DNA of 10,803 nucleotides. Source: CAZLXG01 sp964563585. GTDB lineage: Bacteria; Bacteroidota; Bacteroidia; Flavobacteriales; Flavobacteriaceae. The stretch is taken from NCBI GenBank assembly GCA_964563585.1, contig CAZLXG010000068.1, forward strand, positions 1-10,803, in the 5' to 3' direction. Shown one piece after another: positions 1-8,800 of the stretch; within the stretch, counting starts at the first letter, position 1, and every line of letters begins with the position of its first letter. The position numbers were made by a program, and so were the translations under genes. The notes under the pieces are model-generated. The model searched no databases and was not told the origin of the DNA. It saw only the letters and a list, made by a program, of their open reading frames with translations.

Positions 1-1155
1 AATCGTCCAAGTAACGGTGTAAACGTGTGTTGTAGCATGATTATCAATCATTAATAGTGTTGTAGCATCATTAACAACCACTGTTAAAGTATTAGTTCCA
101 ATATTTAAATCGGTATCAATTAAAGAAACTGTATCTACATTATTTACTAAATTTGATGAATTTAAAACCCAAGAACTTACTATAGTACCAAAAGGAATAG
201 TTTCGTTATTTGGAATAGTTTTTATTAAATTTAGTTTGAATTCAATTGGATAAGTAGTAGCAGTAATTGAGTTTGAAACTGGTGAATATGAATCAATTGG
301 AGAAATCATATCATGTATTTTTTCAATGATTCCTTCTTTGCAAACTGAACAAAAAGGTTTGTTTAACAATTCCATTTTACATTCTTCATGTCTTGGTTTA
401 TACCAAGTTTCAGCAATTACACTACCTGTATGTTGATAAATACCAATGCCATTAATTCCCATCCAGTTTTCCCATTTAACCAAACTTGCATTAGTCTCTT
501 GTGTCATATTAACAGCTTCAGCAGTTAAATCATCACCAGGATAATATTCGTCCTTTAAATCAAATAATGAATGGCCTAACTCGTGTATTGCAATTTCATT
601 GGAGCTTATTCCAGTAGAAGCCATTGAGAATTCGCCTCCACTGCCACCATAAAATGCTGAATTCACTAAAATTAAAGCTTGGTCGTACATAGGGAAATTA
701 CTTGCTAAAACATTACTGATTATAGCTTGTGTATTGTTGACGTTATTTTCGTCTATTTCATAAAAAAGTAAAAAGTGATTTCCGAAAGAATCAAAAGTTG
801 CATTAAAATAGGTGTCTACTGTAGTTATAGGTATTGGCCAATTTGTTTCATCAGTTGCTGGTCCAGTTCCAGGGTGGTCGGCACCACTTTCGTTTGATGG
901 TACTTTTATAGCGTATACATTAAAATAGTTTGCATATTCTAAAAATGGAGATTGACTAAACAAGTCATTCGTAAAATTAGTAGCATCTAAAATAAAATCA
1001 TCTAATTCAGCCATTTGGTAGCCGTCACTTAAAATAACCAAGTTTATTCTTTTGTCTGTGTCGCCAGAAAACTTAATAGATTCAACATTAAAAATTTGAG
1101 CAGAAATAAAGTTTATATTAAAAATGAATAATATGAATAAAAAAAAAGGTTTCAT
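1..1155 (-). CDS. Secreted M64-family (IgA-peptidase-like) metallopeptidase, 3' end beyond the window
   Basis: This is a continuous open frame of 385 codons from an ATG at 1155 to the left edge; the C-terminus lies outside. Residues 1-20 form a hydrophobic signal peptide ending in SAQ. INLVILSDGYQ (37-47) is the typical opening strand of the M64 fold. HELGHSLFDLKDEY (191-204) is the zinc-binding HExxH helix (H191, E192, H195) with the DEY that follows it in this family. C259, C269 and C272 lie in a cysteine cluster (ECKMEL, then FCSVC) near the end of the catalytic domain. From about residue 290 the protein changes to a Thr/Asn-rich beta-sandwich-like region, so the full protein probably carries Ig-like domains and perhaps a type IX secretion tail outside the window (inference). 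The start overlaps the stop of the upstream lipoprotein gene (ATGA), implying coupled translation. Natural substrate unknown; family assignment is firm from the motifs. Confidence 0.88.
   Translation of the reverse strand, partial: MKPFFLFILFIFNINFISAQIFNVESIKFSGDTDKRINLVILSDGYQMAELDDFILDATNFTNDLFSQSPFLEYANYFNVYAIKVPSNESGADHPGTGPATDETNWPIPITTVDTYFNATFDSFGNHFLLFYEIDENNVNNTQAIISNVLASNFPMYDQALILVNSAFYGGSGGEFSMASTGISSNEIAIHELGHSLFDLKDEYYPGDDLTAEAVNMTQETNASLVKWENWMGINGIGIYQHTGSVIAETWYKPRHEECKMELLNKPFCSVCKEGIIEKIHDMISPIDSYSPVSNSITATTYPIEFKLNLIKTIPNNETIPFGTIVSSWVLNSSNLVNNVDTVSLIDTDLNIGTNTLTVVVNDATTLLMIDNHATTHVYTVTWTI
27..73. repeat. Short imperfect direct repeat, two units, 30-base period
   Basis: The 17 bases at 27-43 recur at 57-73 with one mismatch (gtgttgtagcat followed by g or c, then atta). 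The period is 30 bases, ten codons of the peptidase frame, so the protein shows two related segments, NDATT and NHATT. It lies in the post-catalytic, probably Ig-like, part of the M64 protein. It may be a small in-frame duplication or ordinary beta-strand periodicity. Confidence 0.55.
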
Positions 1156-1664
1156 AAGTTAACTTTAGTTTTAATTAAAGGTTTTATTGGTTTTTCAGAT
1201 TGACTAATATCGCTAATTGTAATGTATTTCGTGTTAGATTCAAGTTTTAACTTTAAAGAAAATCCAGTTTTTTCTAATTTAATTTTTTTAGTTTGAAAAT
1301 TCTTTGATTCATCTACATATTCAATAAATTTAATTAGCGGATTTTTTATAATTACGCTTTGTAAAATATTAGAATTTTTATCAAGTTGATTACATTTTAA
1401 ATCACCAAAAACACCTTCGTCAATATATTTATTGCTATTTTTTTTTAATTTTCCATCAGCTATAATTTTATTAATAAACTGAATATTTTTACTGCCATTT
1501 GAATATTTTTCAATAGAATAATTTAAAAATATAAGTTTTGGTGAAGTTTCAATAGTTGTGCTATTCGCTATTGTCTTTTGTTTTGAAGCACAAGATGAAA
1601 AAATGATTGCTAAAACAACAAAGACGAGATGCCTTATGATAATATTGAATTTGGAGTTTGCCAA
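1152..1664 (-). CDS. Small lipoprotein of unknown function, coupled to the M64 peptidase
   Basis: A 170-residue protein that I cannot assign to a family. Residues 1-24 are a basic then hydrophobic leader (IIIRHLVFVVLAIIFSS) ending at C25, a lipobox-like site for signal peptidase II, so the mature protein should be a membrane-anchored lipoprotein. The residues after C25 (ASKQKT) lack the acidic cluster linked to surface export in some Bacteroidota lipoproteins, so it may stay periplasmic (inference). The mature part is Lys/Asn/Ile-rich with alternating hydrophobic residues, suggesting beta structure. The start is TTG at 1664: a TAA lies two codons upstream in frame and there is no in-frame ATG before the lipobox. 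The TGA stop overlaps the ATG of the peptidase gene by four bases, so the two are almost certainly one operon. A role as partner, chaperone or inhibitor of the peptidase is possible but unproven. Confidence 0.75.
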   Translation of the reverse strand: MANSKFNIIIRHLVFVVLAIIFSSCASKQKTIANSTTIETSPKLIFLNYSIEKYSNGSKNIQFINKIIADGKLKKNSNKYIDEGVFGDLKCNQLDKNSNILQSVIIKNPLIKFIEYVDESKNFQTKKIKLEKTGFSLKLKLESNTKYITISDISQSEKPIKPLIKTKVNL

Positions 1665-1687
1665 TTTTTAAAATAAATTTATTTATG

Positions 1688-1719
1688 TAAAGTTAATGAT
1701 TTAAACAATTACATGTCAA
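1688..1719 (-). promoter_or_regulatory. Candidate Bacteroidota-type promoter for the lipoprotein-M64 operon
   Basis: Reading the minus strand, TTG at 1719-1717 is followed after 21 bases by TAACTTTA at 1695-1688. This is close to the Bacteroidota sigma consensus (TTTG-type -33, TAnnTTTG -7), with one mismatch in the -7 box. It would give a leader of roughly 15-20 bases before the TTG start at 1664. It rests on motif matching in AT-rich DNA only. Confidence 0.35.
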
Positions 1720-1755
1720 TCTTTTTAAATAGTTAAGTCTGTGTTAATTAGTTTT

Positions 1756-1783
1756 TTGAACTGGTTTTAAATATCTTTATTTG
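1756..1783 (+). promoter_or_regulatory. Candidate promoter for the DinB-fold gene
   Basis: TTG at 1756-1758 (inside a T-run) is followed after 17 bases by TTTATTTG at 1776-1783, one mismatch from TAnnTTTG. The leader would be about 15-20 bases. The spacing is at the short end of the usual range. It sits back to back with the minus-strand promoter candidate in the same 143-base divergent spacer. Confidence 0.3.
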
Positions 1784-1807
1784 AATCTAATTTAATTCAA
1801 TTTTAAT

Positions 1808-2353
1808 ATGAAAACACTTGTTAAACTATTGTTTTTTGCAATATTATCAGTTTCAATTCAAGCTCAAAACACCATAGAACCTTCAAAGGAATTTACTCAG
1901 GATATTGGAAATATGATTTCTATGTTAGATAATTTAAAATCTCGTGTAGAGCGACATGTTTTGAACTTAAATCAAGAAGGAACAGATTTTCTTTTAGACG
2001 AAAAGGCAAATACTCCGGGAGCAATAATTTATCATTTAGCTGCGACTGAAGCTTATTATCAAGTGTATACTTTTGAAGGAAGAGGTTTTAATGCAGAAGA
2101 AAGAAAAAAATGGGAAACAGCTTTGAATTTAGGTGAAAAAGCAAGACGAGAATTTAAAGGAAAACCAATTCAATACTATTTAGATCTTTATGATGGGGTT
2201 AGAAAGAAAACAAAAGAATTATTAAAAACTAAAGATGATAAATGGTTTTCTAAAAAGAATAGGAGTATGAGTAATCATTGGGCTTGGTTTCATGTTATGG
2301 AACATCAAGCAAATCATATGGGACAACTTGCGCTGATAACCAAACGTATTTAA
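1808..2353 (+). CDS. Exported DinB-superfamily protein
   Basis: A 181-residue protein starting with ATG and a signal peptide (residues 1-20, ending SIQAQ). The mature part is all-helical and fits the DinB/YfiT four-helix-bundle superfamily. The predicted metal triad is H76 (IIYHLAATE) plus H166 and H170 in the last helix (HVMEHQANHMGQ), the family's HxxxH pattern; all three histidines are present. Well-studied relatives are cytosolic metal-dependent thiol transferases such as the bacillithiol transferase BstA, but most members have no known reaction. The signal peptide puts this one in the periplasm or outside, where the reaction would differ or be lost, so no substrate is proposed. The gene appears to be a single transcription unit: divergent from the lipoprotein gene and ended by the terminator just downstream. 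Family assignment is good, function unknown. Confidence 0.85.
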   Translation: MKTLVKLLFFAILSVSIQAQNTIEPSKEFTQDIGNMISMLDNLKSRVERHVLNLNQEGTDFLLDEKANTPGAIIYHLAATEAYYQVYTFEGRGFNAEERKKWETALNLGEKARREFKGKPIQYYLDLYDGVRKKTKELLKTKDDKWFSKKNRSMSNHWAWFHVMEHQANHMGQLALITKRI

Positions 2354-2355
2354 AT

Positions 2356-2383
2356 AAAAAAGAGGCTTTTAAGCCTCTTTTTT
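2356..2383. terminator. Bidirectional intrinsic terminator between convergent genes
   Basis: An A-run, then GAGGC (2362-2366), a short T/A loop, GCCTC (2373-2377) and a run of T. Because A-tract and T-tract flank a symmetric stem, it forms a G+C-rich hairpin followed by a U-tract on both strands. It can end both the plus-strand DinB-fold gene (stop at 2353) and the minus-strand doxX-like gene (stop at 2396), only 42 bases apart. Confidence 0.9.
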
Positions 2384-2395
2384 ATTTTTAAAAAT

Positions 2396-2773
2396 TTAAC
2401 GAAGTAAATCTTTATACTTGTCTTTGTAGCCAATAAGTACAGCAATGTTTAAGATTAATAGAACTATTGAACCACCAATTCCTCCAGGATCTAAAGTAGC
2501 ATGAAATAATACAGCATTAATAGAAACACTCATTAAAATAAGTGCGAATAAAGCACCATATTTATTTAAAATTAATGTTAAACCAGCAACTACTTCAACA
2601 ATGGCAACTAGTATTAATGTTTTAGAATTGGATAAAGCTCCAAAATACGCGCCTGCATCACCAGACATTTCTGGCATTGGTAAAAAACCACCAGGTACTA
2701 ATTTGTTAAGTCCGAAGACTAAAACGAAGATTCCAAGTAAGATTCTTAGAACCATAAAAACTTTTGAATTCAT
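2396..2773 (-). CDS. DoxX-family inner-membrane protein
   Basis: A 125-residue integral membrane protein with four hydrophobic segments at about residues 6-23, 51-69, 73-91 and 100-117. The pattern RILLGIFVLVFGLNKL in the first helix, the small polar linker after it, and the length match the DoxX family. Family members are linked to quinone or thiosulfate oxidation and to oxidative-stress complexes in a few species, but most, including this one, have no proven reaction. The ATG lies 72 bases beyond the A2M stop on the same strand. No terminator hairpin is visible between them, so read-through from the A2M gene is possible, although a separate promoter candidate is also present. The gene ends at the shared bidirectional terminator. 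Confidence 0.82.
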   Translation of the reverse strand: MNSKVFMVLRILLGIFVLVFGLNKLVPGGFLPMPEMSGDAGAYFGALSNSKTLILVAIVEVVAGLTLILNKYGALFALILMSVSINAVLFHATLDPGGIGGSIVLLILNIAVLIGYKDKYKDLLR

Positions 2774-2798
2774 AATATTATGTTTATTAGTTAGTATT

Positions 2799-2829
2799 TA
2801 AATTTACGAAATTTAATTTATCTCGTCAA
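2799..2829 (-). promoter_or_regulatory. Candidate promoter for the DoxX-family gene
   Basis: On the minus strand, TTG at 2829-2827 is followed after 20 bases by TAAATTTA at 2806-2799, one mismatch from TAnnTTTG. The leader to the ATG at 2773 would be about 20 bases. It lies in the 72-base spacer after the A2M stop codon. Motif evidence only. Confidence 0.4.
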
Positions 2830-2845
2830 TTTTGTCGAAATAGAC

Positions 2846-5800
2846 TTACTTAACTAACAAACGAACACCTTCACTATGGCTGCTAAACTCTGGAGCATAC
2901 ATACTTTGTATAGTAGTAATACCATTACTCATATTACCTGCATTGTTTACACGCAAGTCGTATTCAAACACATAAACACCTTTTGGTAAATAATCAAAAA
3001 AGAAGTTAGTGCTAGCATCTTTAGTGCTTTCATAATAACCTAAGCCATCTTGCCATTTATATTTTGAAATCACGTTTACAGGTTCTAACCCTGAAGCTCG
3101 CATATCTTTCATATGAATAAATTCCATGTTTCTATCACTTCGTAATTCTATTCTAACTCTTACTAAATCACCAACTTTTAGTAGGGTTGTATTTGTTATT
3201 TCTGTGATTTCTTCACCTAAATCCGTATTGGTTTTTAAGAATAATTTTTTCTTCAATTTTAAAGGTGTTTCTGCCGAAGTAATTTTTTCTAAATCTTCAA
3301 AATATTGCCAGTATAAACTTCCCCAAGCAATACCATTACCTTTTTTTGTGAGTTTTACATTTGCCATTTCTGGTTTTATTTCAGAAGAATTCCAAGACGT
3401 TTTATAATAGCCAGTACCTGCTTCAACTTTTACGTTTTCTAATTTTGAAGGTTCAATTTGTTGTCCGCCAATAACCACATCAACCATTTCGGTAACACTT
3501 AACCAATCACTTCCTTGTAGCAATAAAGCATAAACTGCTTCGGTTGTAGCTTTGGTAGTTTTCCATTTATTGGTTTGCTTATTTTTAAGTAACCAGATTT
3601 TTAGGTTATCAATAGTTTCGGTATCATTTTCAATTTCAGCGAAAGCTTCAATTAATAAAGCTTGTGTTTCAATGGGAGCTTGATACCAATACCACGAATT
3701 TGTGTTTTCTTTCCAATACATACCTAATTCATCAGAAGTAATACTATTTTCTTTTAATGATTTTAAGATTTTAGATGATGTTTTATTGTCATCCATTCTA
3801 TCAACAACTAATGCCATTAAACCTTTAGCGTACAATGAGCGTTTTAACCAATATTTTTTAATTTGCGAATGATAGTAGTTAGTGATTTCTTCAACTTTTT
3901 TAGATTTTTTAATATCGCTAAAAAAACTTCGCATATATAAATAATGCAATTGTGTATAGCTTAAATGATCTTTTGTTAAATCTGTATTTTTATCATATTT
4001 AGTTAAATCGTTGTATTCATCAATAAACTCATTATCTAAATANNNNNNNNNNNNNNNNNNNNNNNNNNNNNNNNNNNNNNNNNNNNNNNNNNNNNNNNNN
4101 NNNNNNNNNNNNNNNNNNNNNNNNNNNNNNNNNNNNNNNNNNCTCTGTCGAAATGACGTTAAGTTGTTTTAAATGACCAAAACCAGTAATAATGTGTTGT
4201 GTGATATAGCGGTTTTCGCGTCCGCCTTTAAACCAAGACCAAGCTCCAGAACTCATTTGATTGTTTTTAAGCTTGTTTATTGCGGATTGCAATTCGTTAT
4301 TCATTTTATTTAAATCGAATAATAAAGCAATACGTTTTTTTTGTTCTGTTTCACTTTGTGCATCACGCAACCAAGGTGTTTCTTGAATAAGAATAGATTT
4401 TAATTCCTCATTTTTTTCTAAATTAGAAAGTAATGCATCTGTGTTTCGCCACTGATTGAAAACCTCTTGAATTCTTGGGTTTGAATTCGCAATATGATTT
4501 GCCAACGCATTTGCATAATAGCGCGAGAATGTTTGCTCGTTACACTCATACGGATATTCCATTAAATACGGTAAAGCTTGTACAGCATACCATGCAGGAT
4601 TGCTTGTCATTTCCAATGTTAACTTATGATGTTTAAGGGTTGTTGAAGTATTTGTTTTCAACTTGTCTAACGTGAATGTTTTGGTTTCGTTACTTCTAAT
4701 CCACATTGGTAAAGTTTCAGTAACTAACATACGGTTACTTAAAACTGGTAATGCATTTTGTTCGCCATCGCTAAAATCACCTGCTTTAGCAATTACTTTA
4801 TATTGAACAGCTTGAACACCGTCAGAAATTGACAAATTCCAAGACACAGACGTATTACCTTTTGCATTAACAGTAAACGTTTTGTTGTTTTCTGAATTAC
4901 CAAGTTTTGCATCAATAACATCTCCGGTTAAAGCATCAAATAATTGTAAAATGGCTTGCCCAGAAAGTTGTTTCTCAGTAAGGTTTGCAATTTTTGTACT
5001 AATAGTTATGTTATCACCTTCGCGTAAAAAACGTGGTGCGTTTGGTATTACCATCAACTCTTTTTGAGTAACAGTTGTTAATGTTTTGGTAGCATGCTCT
5101 AAAGTTTTAGTATGCGCTAATAATTGTAATTTCCATTGGGTTAAAGCTTCTGGTGTTGTAAAACTGAAACTTATATTACCTTCTGTATCTGTTTTTAAAT
5201 GAGGAAAGAAAAACGCTGTTTCTTGCAGGTTTTTACGAATTTTGACATTGTCGAAGTTTGGTTTTTTAATTATTTCAGCTAAAACAGTCCCACCACTTCG
5301 TTCATTTATAGAATCGTACATTAATTCAACATCTTCTTCCAATTCTTCACTAGCGTTAAATTGTTCTGCTTTAACAGAAGACCCAGTATAACCTAAACTT
5401 CTTTTTTCTTTTGAAATTCCCATTGCAGAAACAACAACTTCATCAAGACTTGAATTATCAGAACCCAATGAAATATTGAAACGATTCTTAGTCCCAATTT
5501 TAAATTCTTGAGTAATAAAACCAATAAAACTGATTTGTAATTCTTCCTTTTTATTAGCTTGAATTGTGAAATTTCCATCAAAATTAGTTATTACTCCTCT
5601 TGTTGTACCTTTTACTAAAACATTTGCACCTGGTAATGGCTCCCCGTTTTCATCATAGATAGTTCCAGAAATAAATCCTTTTTTAACAGAACTATCAAAT
5701 TTTGATTCATTTTTTAATTGTAATGTTTTTAAATAATTTTGATACACCCAACGATTATTATTAAAGTTAAACCCAAACCAATTCCACTGGTCGTAACCTT

Positions 5801-8800
5801 GTTGCGGATAGTTTGCATAAAACCTATCATTATACACTCTGAAATTCCGAGTGCCAAAACTTTGGTTTGCTCGACTTTGATTACGCGAATAATAAATAGG
5901 ATTGTTTATAGGATTAAAATTCCAAGTATGCGGTTTAAATAGGTCTAACGATGCATCATACATACTTGCTAGTAATTCTGCGCTTACTTTTTCACCTTGC
6001 GGACCTTTAATTTTAAAACTCCAAGTTTCATCGGTTCCAGGTTGTAACTTGTTTCTAAATGTTGTGGTTTCAATCTGTAATTCGGTTTTAGGATATGGAA
6101 CAGTAATATTTATACTTCCTGAGTTAAAGCTATTGTAAGCCGCATAACTATACATAATTACAAAACCACCAACATCGTTATTTGTAACAGGAATTGAAAT
6201 TGTTTTTTTGTTGTTATTTAATTGAACGATTTCAGTTTTTATAATCTTATGATTTTTTTCAATCGTAACCGTTACATTTAAATTTGAAGCAGAAGAAGCC
6301 AATGTTATTATGGCATTATCGCCCGATTTGTAAGTTGGTTTATTTGTTGAAATATGAAATAATTTACTATCGGCTAATGTTTTATCGTCATCATTAAATA
6401 GTGTTGTTTTAATTTCATCTTTTACAATTTGACCAAATTTATCTTTACTTTCTAAAGTGATAATGTATTGTCCAGATTTCCATTTTTTAATTTTGCCTAA
6501 ATTAAGTTTTGTTGACGTTTCGGTATTAAAAGATGATATAAAAACAAGTTTTCCTTTTTCCCAGTTATTACTATTGTGTTCATCGGTATAGGCATCGTGT
6601 GGAAACATATTTTTAAATACTTCTTTAGAAATATCTTGATAATCTGGAGCAGACCAAGGTCTCTGTCTCAAGGCCGTTTTAGGAGCAATTAATTTATACA
6701 TTTTAATAGTTCCTTTTGCAGAAACAAATTCACCATTTAAGTTTTTGGTATCAATAATAATAAAGTGGTCTTTTTTACATTTATCAATATTTTGAGTAAT
6801 ACTCATATTTGCCATTAAGGCATGATAACCAACATTTACAACAGCAGTCGCACTTCGGGTTTCGCCATTTAAATCAGTAATATCGGCAGTAATTTCATAA
6901 TTAAAAACGGGGAAACTACTTTTGTCAACACTTTCATCTGGTAAAGCTTTAAAAGTAATTTCAAATTCACCTTTATCATTAGTTGTTGTTTCTCCGTGCG
7001 TAATTTCTTGAGATTCGCTATAAAACGATGACTTGTACCAATAATACCAGCGCGGATATTCAACTTTCCTCTGTACGCGATACACTACTTTAGCATTGGT
7101 AATATTGCTACCTGCATACGCTAAAGCATTTCCTTTTATGGTAACCGAATCGTTAATTTTAAAAGTTTCAGTTACTGGATTAAATTTAGTTTCAAATTTN
7201 NNNNNNNNNNNNNNNNNNNNNNNNNNNNNNNNNNNNNNNNNNNNNNNNNNNNNNNNNNNNNNNNNNNNNNNNNNNNNNNNNNNNNNNNNNNNNNNNNNNC
7301 TTCTGTCGGTAAATAAAAAGGAGCTATAAGTTGCTTCTTCCTTTTTCTCGCTATTATAATGTCTGTTGATGTAATAATTACCAAAATACGCAGTGTCGTT
7401 TCCGTATTTAACCTTTAACGTAATGTTTCTATACCAATCTTTATTTTTCTCAATTTTAACTTCTCCTAAATTATTGGTAGTTAGGTTTTTGGTTTGAAGG
7501 TTTTTCTTATTTCTTTCGTTATAACTGAGTTCAACATTAGTATTAGGTATTGGTTTTCCATTATTTCTGTCAATTATTTGAAAAATTTTATGTTGAGGTG
7601 TTTCCGTTTCAACCAAAGCCAAATTAGTAACTTGTATGGTAGTAAAAGCAAACGTTTTGTCGTCTTTTTGTGAGACGAAAATTAAGTAACTTCCATTGTT
7701 TAATTTAGGTAAAATAATTTCGGTAGTATGTGTTTGGTAATCATCTTCGTTTCGTAAAGCACTATGCCATTCGGTAATAGTTTTAAGCTTTTTAATAAAT
7801 GCTAATTGTTCGTCTTTTCTATAGGTTTTATTCAATTTTTTTAACTGAATTCTATTCAGTTTAAAAATTTTAAATTCTAGATTTTCTAAATTTTTATAAC
7901 TAACTAATAAACGCGCATGTTTTAAAGTTGGTAAAAATTCTTCTGTTGTAATTTGAAGTATTTGTTGTTCTATTTGTTGCTTTAAAATAGTACATTTTTC
8001 GGCACCTTTACTCTTAGGGAATTTGCTAATAACATTGTTGCAAATCTCGATAGCGCCTTTAGCTTTCCAACGGTTCTCTTCTTTCGTTTTTACTCGATAT
8101 TGTGTGCTTTGTTGATAGTAAATACTAGCTATTTCAAAATCATATAAGCTAGAAAAATCATGTGCTTTCGTGCGTTCGCTTTCATATTTTAAGGTTTTTA
8201 ATAAAAGTGATTCCTTATAATTAAACGTTGCATGCTGATTTATAAACTTTAATCGCTCCAAATCTACCGCAATCATTGGGTAAGGCGATGCATCTGGGAT
8301 ATGAAATTGAATCAAATCTTGATGAATTTTCAATGCATGCAACTGTAACGACGTAGAATCTTTCGATTCTATTTTTAAACTAGAAAACGTGCCAAAATCA
8401 CCCAAAAACTCAGGATTATCAATCTCAAATTTATAAGCAGGTTTAGTAATATGAGTTTCATTCGTTTTATAAAACTCTAAAGCATTATGAGATAAAAAAT
8501 CGAATAACGTAGGTCTGTAAATTTTAGAATCTTTTTGTTTATTTAATAAAATGCTGTATTTATCAAGCGATTCCAATTGCAACATTAACCCATTTTGTAA
8601 CGAGTTTTGGTAATGCGCATGTATTTCGCTAAAAAGCGTTTCTAAATCCCACGTTCTAAAATCGGTAGTATCAATTTTTTCACTAGTTTTTGTACGGTTA
8701 TAAAATTTATAACGGTTCTGATTAAAATATTGCCAATGCAAGTTTGCTAGTAAACTTTCCAAAATATTTTTCGTCGGAAACGCACTCTTTTTAATCTCAC

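Noticed and set aside
2831..2846. Another copy of the GTCATTTCGAC-type repeat after the A2M stop
   Set aside because: Only nine bases (ATTTCGACA) match the gap-edge sequence, which can occur by chance in a window this size; the rest does not align.
2846..3949. A separate 367-residue gene
   Set aside because: The supposed start is a TTG (Leu) inside a longer open frame that runs back to the gap at 4042 and carries the C-terminal part of A2M; it has no start region of its own.
4032..4042. Apparent stop codon ending the A2M frame at 4032
   Set aside because: It arises only from reading through the 100-N placeholder in a shifted frame. In the other frame the text from 4042 continues without a stop into the conserved A2M C-terminus at 2846.
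5393..5581. Open frame of 62 codons on the minus strand within A2M
   Set aside because: A shifted-frame shadow of the SusC-like module, whose real frame encodes clear conserved motifs.
7300..7310. Shared CGACAGA at both gap edges as proof of one repeat causing both gaps
   Set aside because: At 7300 the bases simply encode the conserved TDR of the macroglobulin motif, and the match is only seven bases.
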